A DNA stretch of 64,000 nucleotides. Source: Phytophthora colocasiae. Taxonomy: Eukaryota > Oomycota > Peronosporomycetes > Peronosporales > Peronosporaceae. The stretch is from assembly GCA_018806915.1 (NCBI GenBank), contig JAGKQI010000028.1:682001-746000 (forward strand). The letters are read 5' to 3'. This document shows, one piece after another, positions 40,225 through 50,398 of the stretch. Numbering within the stretch: the stretch's first letter is position 1; every line of letters begins with the position of its first letter. The translations under genes were made by a program, and so were the position numbers. Under the pieces are notes generated by a model. That model was not told the DNA's origin. It did not search any database and saw only the letters and a program-made list of their open reading frames with translations.

Positions 40225-41487
40225 TTACAGCTTGGCCAGGGCTTCGTTGACGGCGGCCAGACCCGAAGCGTTGAGCTTGTCGGCGGATCCGCCACACGCA
40301 GCCACAAGCGCCTGCAGGGCCTCCATGTCGAGCGAGTCGCAAAGGTCCTCCGTCTTGATGACGTCGATGGCGCCCTCAAGCTCCTGCTCGCTGGCCGCAG
40401 TCATGAGCTCGCGGAAGGCCTTCTTGACCTTACGGAAGAGCTTTTTCTGCTTGTCCTTGGCCATTTTGGCGTCCTTGCGGGCCTCCTTCTCCTTCTCCTC
40501 GGCCTCCTTCACAGCACGCTCAGCCTCCTCCTGCTTGCGGTTCTCCTCGTCAATGAGTCGCTGAGCCTCCTCCTCCTTCTCGCGCTTGGCACGGGCCTTG
40601 CGGTCCTTCTCCTCCTGTTTCACGCGACGGATACGCGGGTCATTGGCCAGCGCACGGTCCACCAGACTGGCCAGACGAGCGTACTCTTTTTTCTTCTTCT
40701 TCTTGGCCGCAGCCTCGTTCTTCTTGGCCATCCAACGCTTGTGGTCGCGGTGCTCGGCCGAGTCCACGTCGTGCTCCGAGTCGTGCGTGAAGTCGCGCCA
40801 CGAGTCGAACTTGTTCCAGAAGTCGTAGAACGCGTACACCTCGTCAATAGGCTTGTTGTCGTCTCCCAGAGTCGGGACGGGCTTGTTCTCGCTGAAACGG
40901 GCGTTGGCCGTGAACACAGGGCCGTAGAGCTCGTAGAAGCTCTTGCCCTCGCCGCTGGCGTCGTTCTCCAGGATCTTCTCGTTGCCCGTCGGGATCCACT
41001 CGTCAAAGTCGCACTGAGAGTCGTACGCGCGTTTCTTCTGCGCGTCCATGAGGGTGGCAAAGGCCTTCTGGACGGCCAAGTAGTTGGGGTCGTTCTCGGT
41101 CTTACCGGTTTTGTCAGGGTGGTGCTCAATGAGGACGCGGTGGTAGGCCTTCTTCACCTGATCGTCCGTCACGTCGAAGCCAATGTCTGCCAGGCCCAAC
41201 TGCTGGTACATCGTGAGGTCCAGGAAGTTCTTGCCGCGGATGCTGCGTCTGTACTTGCGGAGTATGGACTCTTCCTTCTTGCGCAGAGCGTCACGGGCCT
41301 TGGAGGCGTCGTCCTGCTCGTCGCAACTGGCGGAACGGCCGCGTGCCATGTTGCGGGCGCGTTTATTGAAGGCGCGGCCCACGGGTTCCACGCGCTTCTG
41401 GGCGAAGTAGCCGCCAAGGCCGACCACGACCTTGGGCTCCTTGAAGGCCGCGGGGGGCGTCGGTAGGGACAGCGTCAGCGAAGACAT
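40225..41487 (-). CDS. ZUO1: Zuotin/DNAJC2-type ribosome-associated J-protein, 420 residues
   Basis: ATG at 41485-41487. Zuotin is the J-domain partner of the ribosome-associated Hsp70 complex and acts at the tunnel exit on nascent chains. The J-domain spans about residues 95-170, with HPD at 123-125 (LIEHHPDKTGK). It is followed by the Zuotin homology region (GPVFTANARFSENKPVP, YDFWNKFDSWRDF), a long charged helix (KKKKKKEYARLASLVDRAL, EEKDRKARAKREKEEEAQRL) and a C-terminal helical bundle (LMTAASEQELEGAIDVI). Length is close to yeast Zuo1 (433), and there are no SANT domains as in animal DNAJC2. LTV1 lies downstream on the same strand, so two ribosome-linked genes are neighbours. Confidence 0.93.
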   Translation of the reverse strand: MSSLTLSLPTPPAAFKEPKVVVGLGGYFAQKRVEPVGRAFNKRARNMARGRSASCDEQDDASKARDALRKKEESILRKYRRSIRGKNFLDLTMYQQLGLADIGFDVTDDQVKKAYHRVLIEHHPDKTGKTENDPNYLAVQKAFATLMDAQKKRAYDSQCDFDEWIPTGNEKILENDASGEGKSFYELYGPVFTANARFSENKPVPTLGDDNKPIDEVYAFYDFWNKFDSWRDFTHDSEHDVDSAEHRDHKRWMAKKNEAAAKKKKKKEYARLASLVDRALANDPRIRRVKQEEKDRKARAKREKEEEAQRLIDEENRKQEEAERAVKEAEEKEKEARKDAKMAKDKQKKLFRKVKKAFRELMTAASEQELEGAIDVIKTEDLCDSLDMEALQALVAACGGSADKLNASGLAAVNEALAKL

Positions 41488-41703
41488 TTCAGCAGCAGTT
41501 CTCTCCTCCTCCTGACGTTTTGTATTGTGACTCCCTATGGAGCAGGAGGGCCAATGGTTGGCGACGGCTTTTAGATGAAGAATTAGTATTTTTGTAGCAA
41601 TTTAGTTAATTAGTAGATCTAAAACGGACCGTGATAACGTGGACCTGGTAGTCGATAACGTGGCACGAGCTTCCTCGCCTCGGTGCCGTCCGACTGCCCC
41701 AGC

Positions 41704-42404
41704 TCACGCTGTACTTTCCCGTGAGGATTCCGTACGCCAATGGGACCACGTGGTGAGCCCGAGCTTGTACTTCTTGTACAGATCTACGTACTCGAACTCG
41801 ACCTTGTTGCGGTCGAGGAGGCTGTAGACGGGTTGCTCCACAATGGGGCGGACCAATCCGAGGCGATCGGCAACCTCACACGCTTCGATGATCTGAGCAG
41901 CACTCCACTGGCTGGTACCCCAGTAGAAAGCCCAACCCTGGTCGATCACGAAGTTCATGGCCCGCACAGTCTCCTGAACGGGAGTGAATGGGTCGGGACG
42001 GTGGCAGAAGATGACGTCGATAGTCCTGATTAAGGCGCTTGAGCGATGCCTTGGCACCTTCGATGATGTGTTTCGGCTCAAACCCAGTGCGTTGGGTCCT
42101 GAGTGCATTGGGTCGAATCCGAAGAAAATCTTCGTGGAGATCACCGGGTCCTCGCGACCCCACGTTCCTTCAGTTATTCCTTTCTTGATGCAGCTCCCAT
42201 GTTTCGCTCAGCCAGACCACTACGGTACCGTACACTTCCGCGTTGTCGAAGAAGTTGACGCCGTGCTCGAAAGCCAGCTTCATCATATCGTACCAGGCGT
42301 CGGCTGTGTAATTGTCGGTGACGTCCATCCAGCTCCCGAGCGGAAGACCAGAGTTTCCGAGGAAGCGATAGGTCATCTTGACTTCGGCTGGAGTAGTAGC
42401 CATG
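41704..42404 (-). pseudogene. Aldo/keto reductase (K+ channel beta-subunit-like) pseudogene
   Basis: From an ATG at 42404 (MATTPAEVKMTYRFLGNSG...) the first part of the TIM-barrel is readable: LAFEHGVNFFDNAEVYG carries the catalytic Asp and Tyr. The frame is then lost near 42160-42230. Later pieces in two other frames give GAKASLKRLNQDY, then IDVIFCHRPDPFTPVQETVRAMN, WAFYWGTSQWSAAQIIEAC and VEQPVYSLLDRNKVEFEY. The lysine-bearing segment (LVISTKIFFG) is present but displaced by shifts. Sequence ends at KLGLTTWS near 41745; the C-terminal third is missing. NADPH-dependent reductase activity is excluded in this copy. Confidence 0.85.
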
Positions 42405-42839
42405 GTGCAGAATCTGCTGCACTGCAGATAGGTGGAGTGGGTGCGTAGTTGGTGGTGAATTTCCAAATGGTATTGAACTGATCGACGAAACTTACGGAGG
42501 CACTTATTAGATAATTACGTGCACCTCAGAGGAAATCACTAAAGGTAAAGTAATCACTGTCGGCTGTGGTAAAGCAATCTTGCCGGATACATGTACACAG
42601 TACGATCACAAGAGGATTATGAATTGTAAACGAACACAGTTTGTTTACACAGTACGATCTCAAGAGGATTATGAATTGTTTTGATTGATCATCGAAGACA
42701 ACGTTATCGCCCCCCTCCCCCCCGCGTCCCTAGGTCTAAGCATCCTGTGGTCATTCTGTCATCATTTTGTAAGCGCGTTTCATTTGTTTCGTCCTAAATT
42801 CAAGGTGTAAGACAATTGACTAACTATTAGTCACTAATA
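42405..42839. other. Spacer with a 52-bp-period duplication and a C-rich tract
   Basis: A 34-bp unit (tacacagtacgatc...gaattgt) occurs at 42594-42627 and 42646-42679 with one mismatch. Between the copies lies gtaaac...gtttac. A C-rich run (cgcccccctcccccccgcg) is at 42709-42726. No gene. Confidence 0.8.
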
Positions 42840-43348
42840 TGCTCAAGCCAGCGAGCGTCGGTAGTAGAAGCGGTAGCCGGCGTAGGCGACTCCCGGCACG
42901 AAGAACGCGACCATAAGGATCGCAGACGTCATGTTGCACAGGGCGTAGAACGTGATGTAACCAAACATGAAGGTCGGCGCCACGGCCATTGCGAAAAGCA
43001 CTGGGATCCCACCTGGCACTTTGGTCGGGCGAGCGATGTACGGCAACTCGCGACTTGATGATCAAAGCGATGATCACCAACTGAACGGCAGCGGAGTAAG
43101 CATTCGTCATTGTCAACATACTATCGAAATCAAGATTGATGAGCGCCAGCATTAGCACTACTGTCAACAGCGCTGCGTTCCTTGGACTCTGATACTTGAT
43201 ACTGCGTTTGGCCAGCACCTTCGGTACCAGTCGGTTCTCAGCCATCCCACTCACTAGGAACGTCTTGACATGCAACGCAGCCATACACATACCCGCAGAA
43301 CCGCAGCAGGACGCGATCTGAATGAGCGTACGTAAGAATCTCCCACCT

Positions 43349-43649
43349 TGTCGCCGTGATTACGCCTGTGGATCAAGGCTTGAGCTGTGCAGCTTGGCCC
43401 AGCACGTGACGGGATACCAATCAGATGCCCCTGGTAAAGTTGTTGGACACTAGGCACGCGGCATCTACAAGCTATTGGAGGCAAGGCACGCATCCCTCTC
43501 TCTATGTGGGCGCTGGCACGCGCCCAGGACTGCATTCGCGAGCACACGAAGGACAAGGCTGTAGGGAACAGGTTAGCGTGTGTTCGGCTACATTTTATCT
43601 GCTCATTAATAAACTTACCTGCGCAGTAACATCCCGGGTTACTGCGACA
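43349..43649 (+). repeat. 5' LTR of element D (301 bp)
   Basis: Begins tgtcgccgtgattacgcc and ends gggttactgcgaca; the six terminal bases are inverted (tgtcgc/gcgaca). It is nearly identical to the 3' copy from 43449 to 43620. Preceded by cacct. Confidence 0.95.
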
Positions 43650-43932
43650 AAGCTAGCTTTGCGCTTGTCAAGCGTCGAGTTTGTTGATCTCGGAAGTCGC
43701 GGACTGTCCGGACGACAAGACATTAGCGTCGACTGAGGCCAAGAGTACCGAGCTACGTCGACTACGTACGACCTTCTTAAGTGCGGAATCGAATTAAGTA
43801 CGGTTGTTGCTAAGTACGAGCAACTTCAACATGTCGGGGACACGGTTCACTATGGACGCTGATGGTGACGTTGACATGTCGATCCCCAACCTATCTTCGA
43901 AGTTATCAAGCCTCCTGAGCTAAGTTGGGAGC

Positions 43933-45080
43933 ATGCCTGCCCTAGTTGACTGGCATCGCGAATGGGAGCGCTACGTGGAGAAGGTTCGTCATCGCTGCGC
44001 TACGACGGGCGAGACATTTGACTATGTGGTGGCTACGGTCAAGGGTTCGGTGAACTCTGATGTCCTCAAGACAATTGCTACCGTCCTGGAAGAAGCCAGT
44101 TGAGACCGTGACGGATGCGGACATCTTGGCTGTGATAGAGTTGCGGTGTCGCACTCTGAAAAACAACTTTGTACCAGATGTCGCGTCTTTGTTCCGTCAA
44201 AACCTGAAGATGGATCTATCCATCGATGACTGCGATGCTCGAGTTTTTCCGCTATTATCAGGATTTCTCAGGATCGTGGAGAACAATGGCCTTCAAGGAC
44301 TGATAGGCGATGATGGCAAGGAGGTGATGATTACAAGAGCCGCATGAAAGCCCGCTGTCGTCTATTGGTGGATAATCTCCAGCCTCCTGTCCTCAAGGCT
44401 CAGATCACAAGGCTCATCGACTTGAGAGGCGGGATTGCAAAACTGATGATGTTGCCCTCTTTGACCTGATACTGGAACATGCGAAAAGTCCAGCAGCGGT
44501 TCACCGACTCTCTAAAGATTATGCTGGAAAGAGTGACGGCCCAAAAGCTAAGCCAGTTGGGCGACCCCAAAGGCAGGACCAGCCAAGGGCGCTCCAGCCA
44601 CTCCTGCTCCAGCACCAGCCGCCACCACCCCGGACACGATGGACGAGGGCGCCGTGAGTCGACCGGCCCGTTCCCCGCCTGCGGAGGATGTCTGGTGTGT
44701 AAGGGTTCTCACTGGATGAACGACTGCCCTAATGCAACAACTGAGCAAAAGGAGGAAGCGCTGAAGAAGTATCGAGCCTCTAAAGAGAGCAGTTCTCTTC
44801 GCTCCAAAGGCAGTCAATCAAGTGGTACCAAGAACACGGTACGTGTGAACGGGCTTCTGGAATTACTATATATACCAGACTCAGGGGCTGACCAGAGCAT
44901 AATTCCTCCGAGGATTCGCAAGTTCGCTACTAGCGGTTCAGCCCAGCACCGAGTTACGTCATCTCACGCGCCCAGTCGATGCGGTTCTCGCCGACGGAAG
45001 TGTACGAGTGTGCCAGGATGAAGTCACATTGGACCTTGAGCTCGTGACGATTGCAGGCCCTGTTCACCTTCGTGAAGTCC
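43933..45080 (+). pseudogene. Gag and protease remnant of element D
   Basis: An ATG at 43933 starts MPALVDWHREWERYVEKVRH; the frame shifts near 44090 to LPSWKKPVETVTDADI and CRTLKNNFVPDVASLFRQN. A zinc knuckle CLVCKGSHWMNDC (one residue shorter than the usual CX2CX4HX4C) lies at about 44691-44730, after a Pro/Ser-rich stretch. The protease active site DSGADQSIIP is at about 44880-44910. Further on the frame is lost near 44945. Gag packages element RNA; nothing intact can be made here. Confidence 0.7.
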
Positions 45081-45195
45081 ATGTCTAGTAATGGATGGTG
45101 ATGGAGATGAATTTTTGTTGAGCAAGGACGCGCTAAAGCGTCTAGGCATTGACGTTGAACAGTCTTTAGCTCTACTTGCGGGTCTACACTACTGA

Positions 45196-48110
45196 TTGAT
45201 GATGAAGATGAGTTCCCCGTGGGTGAAGTTACCCGATCCGGAGCGGCCACCACTGCCAATCACGTCGCTGGAGGATCTGCTCGAGCGAGCTGTCAAAAAT
45301 GGGCTGCCGCCTGAACATGTCAAAGTTGTGCGGGGCTTACTGGAGACCTTCCTGAGATTTGGCGTGAGGCTGTCAGAGCCGGTCCGCCTGCAGCGGTGTC
45401 GCCATTACAAGTCACATTGCAGAAGGATGCGAAGCCATACCGCAGTCCTCCGCGCAAATACGCACCTCTTCAGGCTGAATTTATTCGCGAATACGTGAAG
45501 TCGTTGGTCGCTGATGGCCTGGTCGAGACAAATGATAATGCTCACTGGAAGCTTGTGCAGTGGTTCCGGTCCATAAGCCTGGTTCACGTGACAAGTTCCG
45601 CCTTACTATTGATTACCGACCAGTAAATCGCGTCACGATCCCGATTGCCGGGGCCATGCCCCTGCCGCTTCACTAGCAGAGTCTATTTCAGGCAAAAAAG
45701 CGTTTGGCAGGTTTGATCTCACGAAAGGTTTTTGGCAACTCCCGCTCCATGAAGACAGCCAAGAATTTTTTCTTTCATTACACCCGATGGTGTTTTCACC
45801 CTACGCGAGTCCCCAGGGTGCAACAGACAGCGCGTTGCATTTCCAGGCTCAGATGCAGAGTGTGCTGGCGCCCCTCATTCCCATTCTGCCTGGTATGGGT
45901 GGATGATGTGATTCTCTTCGCGCCCACAGTGAGTGAATTTGTCTCGGTGCTCCGAGAATTTTTCAGCTCGTCCGCGCTGCCAATCGGAAGCTTAATCTGG
46001 CTAAGAGTTCGCTGTTCGAGTTGGAGGTTTTGTGGTGTGGTCGTTTAATCTCTGCACATGGTGTACGTCACGACCCGAGTCGACTGGATGCATTGACCAG
46101 CCTTCCCTGTCCCCACCACTGTAGCAGACTTGCAGCGGTTCATTTTCGCTAGCAATTGGCTTCATGAATCTCTCCCAGATTACGCGCGGGTTATCGCTCC
46201 GCTCACGCTAAGCTCAGAGCGAAAAGAGCGTATCGGGAAACGCAACAAACATGCACTCTCCGTTGCCACTCAATGGACGGAATCGGAGCGTGCTGCTTAC
46301 GCGGCTGTGATTTCCCTCATTGGGACTCGGCACTTTGATGGTGCACCCTGACCACGATGCGGAACTGTATTGTGTTCACTGATGCATCACTTGCGGGTTT
46401 CAGTATCGTTGTCACTCAGGTGAAAGCGCTGGTTACCTGGAGTCACCGTCGACAAACAACATCACGAGATGATTATTTGCAAGGGTGGTTTGTTTAAACA
46501 CTCTCAATTGAATTGGACCGTTGTCGAGAGGAGGCCTTTCCCATTGCGAAGGCTTGTGATGACCTGGAATACCTGCTCCTCCGTCCCCGTGGATTCCGAC
46601 TATTTTGCGATCATGCAAACCTTGTGTATATCTTCGCCCCGCACATGGAACTTAAGAAGCACGTGCGCGATCGGCTCCAGCGGTGGGCGTGCGCCTCTGC
46701 GGCATGCCTTACCGCATCGAACATATCTCGGGTGATGTGAACCTGTGGGCCGACATCATCTCACGATAGCATTCTCACAGCCGGGACACTATCAACATGG
46801 CCGCCGTGCAAACTCGAGGCCACCATGTTGCCCCAGTGGAGTCCCTCTCGCCGCTTCGCCCCTCGCTGACGATCGATTTGTTTTCCAACTCTGGATCACG
46901 TCCGCACTGCCTGGGGACTGGCGCAACGCGAACGATCCAAATTGCGAGTCGATTTTGAAGAGGAGGACGGTGTATTGAAGGTCACTCGGCGCCCGTGGAT
47001 TCCCAACGCCGCGAAGGATCTCCTCGCACGAATTTTTATCGTCGCACATTGCGGTAGCCAAGGCCACCGTGGTCAAGATGCGATGATTTCCACTATTGAC
47101 CGCAAGTTCTACATCTCGCAGCTTGTTGACAAGGTTGCCAAGTTCGTGCGTGACTGCTTGCTGTGCAAGCATGTGAAGGACCTCGTCTTCTTCCTCGTCC
47201 ATACGGGCCACTACTAACTGCCACAAGGCGAAACGAGGCCGTCCACTGGGATTACCTGTACCTCGGCGCCGGGTATGGAGATACGGCATACCTCCTGGTG
47301 ATCAAAGATGGATTATCACACTTCTGCGAGCTCGTACCATGTACAACACCAACGTCGTTCGTTGCGGCCGAAGCCCTTGCAATGTGGTGTGCCCGGTTTG
47401 GTATTCCAGAAGCACTGCTATCAGACCAAGGCAGCCATTTTCGGAATGAAATGATGAAGCATTTTGTGTGCACGCCTGAAGGTTGAGCAAGTGTTTTCAC
47501 CGGTCTACATGCCATGGCTAAACGGTACTATAGAAAGGCTCAACAGAGATGTCCTACAAGTGGTGCGAGTACTGCTGATGGAGTACGCGATCGACCAGCA
47601 TGAGTGGCCGTACTTGTTGCCGCACTGCAAGCCAACCTCAATCATACTCCAGTTCAGTCGCTGCATGGACCTCCCCAGTCGAGCTCTTCACGGGTCTTCC
47701 GCCCTCGACGCCGCTAGACGTGATAGCAGGGCACCCTGGTGACGCTGAGGCAATGCAATTGACGTCGATCGGGCTGGGAATATCTCGTGCGTCTCCGGAA
47801 CTCGCTGTTCAGAAATGCACAAAGAAGTCACCGATGCGAAAGAGAAACGGCTGCAGGACATGGTCAGGCACAAGAGCACCCCAGTCAATTTTGATGTTGG
47901 TGATTACGTCTTGTGGTCTCGCATAGACCAACGACTACCAAAAATAAGCTCCTCGGCCAGTGGGTCGGGCCATTAAGATTGTCAGGCCAATCCCCACTCC
48001 TTCGTGATCCAGCATTTGATCTCTGGCCGCGAGTACGACGTGCATGCATCAAGACTGAAGTTCTATGCCGATGAACAGTTCAACACCAACGCCGAACTGC
48101 TGGAGTTTGT
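45196..48110 (+). pseudogene. Pol remnant of element D: RT, RNase H, integrase
   Basis: RT pieces: LQAEFIREYVKSLVADGLVE near 45465-45530, RLTIDYRPVNRV near 45600, GRFDLTKGFWQLPL near 45707-45750, and the catalytic VDD in LVWVDDVILFA near 45895-45925. RNase H: NCIVFTDASLAGFSIVVTQ near 46360-46420. Integrase zinc domain: HCGSQGHRGQDAM and CLLCKH at 47045-47170. Catalytic core: HWDYLYLG (Asp), FGIPEALLSDQGSHF (Asp) and WLNGTIERLNRD (Glu) at 47240-47550. At least six frame changes separate them. Confidence 0.8.
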
Positions 48111-48376
48111 ATCAACCAAGAGTCATGCTGGGGTGGAAGGCCTTGCGACCATCGGTTCAATAAGACTCTTAAGCGCTGGGAACTCTTTGTCTCGTGGACA
48201 GGACTTCAAGACATCAGAGCTCATGGAGCCTCTGACGACGCTTCTCCAGGACGTACCAACCAAAGTGCAAAGTACGCGATGGCGTGTGGTGATGACGAGT
48301 TGCGATCAGTTGGATTAACCAAGAACACGATGACACGTGATGACGCCAAGATGACTCAGCCAAGCCTTAGGGGCAC

Positions 48377-48671
48377 TGTCGCCGTGATTACGCCTGTGGA
48401 TCAAGGCTTGAGCTGTAGCTTGGTCCAGCGTGACAGGATACCAATCAGATGCCTGGTAAAGTTGTTGGACACTAGGCACGCGGCATCTACAAGCTATTGG
48501 AGGCAAGGCACGCATCCCTCTCTCTATGTGGGCGCTGGCACGCGCCCAGGACTGCATTCGCGAGCACACGAAGGACAAGGCTGTAGGGAACAGGTTAGCG
48601 TGTGTTCGGCTACATTTTATCTGCTCATTAATAAACTTACCTGCTTGGTAACATCCCGGGTTACTGCGACA
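48377..48671 (+). repeat. 3' LTR of element D (295 bp)
   Basis: Same ends as the 5' copy. It differs by about a dozen changes, mostly small indels in the first 100 bp and the cgca/ttgg difference near the right end. Followed by cacct, which completes the target-site duplication. Confidence 0.95.
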
Positions 48672-49668
48672 CACCTACATAATAGGCAAAGAACGGGAAC
48701 GAGTCACGGTCGAGGAGGAATTACGGGAGTGCGTCTGACACAATCCCGGCGGTCATGGGGATAATGTACGTTGCGAGGATGAGCAGACACGTGTAGGCAA
48801 TAGCTCGTGAGTACGAATGCGCTGGGTTCTTCACTTCCCCACCGAAAACGGACGCGTTATTGATCCCTTTGAACTTGAAGAAGAGCGTGTTAAGCAGTGT
48901 CGTCCATTGAATGGCCACGTCACCAGTAGAGACAACATCCTTTGCGTCGGCGTCGTATTCCACGTGTTCTCGACGTATCTGGAAGAGATCATCAACGTCC
49001 GAGGTTTTGACAACAGCCCAGATCGTAAAGACACTGAAGCAGAAGATCACTACGATAGTCACAATGATACTCAGTCGTCCAACAGTGCGAGAGCCTAGGA
49101 ACGTAGGAATTGCCAAGATGATTCCTATCGCTGCCTTGATGAAATACGCCACAGCTGAAGACTTGATTTCGATATTGTAGTATCGAGTGAGGAGACCCAG
49201 CAAGGTGCCGGGCATTAATGCTCCTCGTAAAACCCCTGCAACCCAACTCCAGTAACCCACTTGGAAAGCCCAGAACGGACCGAAAGCATTCAGCGTCTAC
49301 ACCGTAAAACCTCCATCTTCAGGGAAGGCAGTGCAGAGCTCTGCAACGATGTAAGCGAATGGGAACGCGACCAATAGAGCGTAAAGCAGGACCCCCACGA
49401 CACCAACGAGAGGTCCTCCAGCTGAGACGATTGCCTCGGATCCGATGGGGCCCGCGCACAGGTAAACGTACAGGATGGAGACGATTCCCACGACCCCAAG
49501 ACGACGATGGTTGACAGCCAACGCTTGTCTTCGATCGTACAAACTCGGAGACGGCTCGATCGTGTCCATTTTATTGTCGAAATTGCCCAGGACAAAAGGT
49601 CCTGCTGGTGTTGCATCAGGAGCGTAAGAGGTGTTTGGTACGGCGTTTTTGCCGTCTTCTTCCAGCAT

Positions 49669-50398
49669 TGGGAGGTCGTAGGCTGCAATGGTATCTGCTG
49701 GGCTAGATCGGTTGTATCAGTGGAAGTTGGAGGGGAATGGCAGAGGCAGAAACTGCTCTGGTATCAAGTGGAGCACACAGCAACTGCTTGAACGAGGCCA
49801 GAGGGTGTCCTTTGTGGACATCAAGACAACAGAAGGAGAAGACGACAGTGATTAGCAAGTTGTAAAACTTCATACGTCCTTTCGGTATTAAATAGTGCAG
49901 GTGCAATGACACAGATCTAGCCTAGAGCTCTTCCATCTGCTTCGACCGTCGCTCTTCAGGCAGCAGCACGCAAGCTTTTCTCCCTATCCATGTCCAGCTC
50001 TGGCTCATGGATGTTGAGGGTGGAAACGGACATTGGAGACGCTCTCAGTTGCGCCACGCGAACAACGAAGTGACAGTGAACGTAGGCATCTACGTACATG
50101 TACTTACCATTAATGAGTCAACGCCTGCGTTTGAAACGCGTCAAGGTGTCAGCTAGTCCAGACGTCGGCAACACACCTGGCGGTTCTGAGGCGCAGAAGC
50201 CGTTCAATCTGACCTGCCAGCCGACCACCTGCTTGCTGACCCTGATGTTGCGGAGCCCGTGGCGAAGCGCCCGCCACATTAACAGCAGATGTCGTCGCCA
50301 GACAAGCGGAGCCTTTCAGTCCACTCTCGATCCGACCGAGATCAACTCACTCGGTATTTTCTCCTCTTGCCAACGCGAGCTCCTTGAAACTGTCCGGT
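49669..50398. other. Divergent spacer between the permease pseudogene and the FYVE-variant gene
   Basis: Promoter-side sequence for both genes, 730 bp. No coding region or clear core promoter motif; ctcactcggtattttctcc near 50348-50366 is a weak initiator candidate for the gene on the right. Confidence 0.5.

Larger units (their letters stand above)
43349..48671 (+). mobile_element. Element D: Ty3/Gypsy-like LTR retrotransposon inserted in the permease pseudogene
   Basis: Both LTRs, a 5-bp target-site duplication CACCT (43344-43348 and 48672-48676) and internal gag, protease, RT, RNase H and integrase remnants in the order PR-RT-RH-IN define the element. LTRs start TGTCGC and end GCGACA. The internal part is riddled with frameshifts, although the two LTRs remain about 95% alike by eye, so the element was probably already defective when it inserted, or was mobilised in trans. 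No tRNA primer site was recognised after the 5' LTR. Confidence 0.95.
42840..49668 (-). pseudogene. Amino-acid/polyamine permease (APC superfamily) pseudogene split by element D
   Basis: The N-terminal part (48677-49668, ATG at 49666-49668) has VNHRRLGVVGIVSILYVYLC, AELCTAFPEDGGFTV and NNASVFGGEVKNPAHSYSRA. The C-terminal part (42840-43343) has MAENRLVPKVLAKRSIKYQS, then in another frame KVPGGIPVLFAMAVAPTFM and ends FYYRRSLA. The two join exactly across the insertion: YYVGG on one side, RFLRTLIQI on the other. Two former Trp codons are stops, TAG after GGFTV near 49303 and TAA near 48720, and a shift occurs near 43050. The paralogue at 52187-53630 aligns along the whole length. The family carries amino acids or polyamines with protons across membranes; this copy is dead. 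Confidence 0.9.

Noticed and set aside
40159..41466. 435-codon open frame on the plus strand opposite Zuotin
   Set aside because: Leucine/valine-rich, low-complexity translation caused by the GC-skewed codons of the real gene; the minus strand has a clear J-domain.
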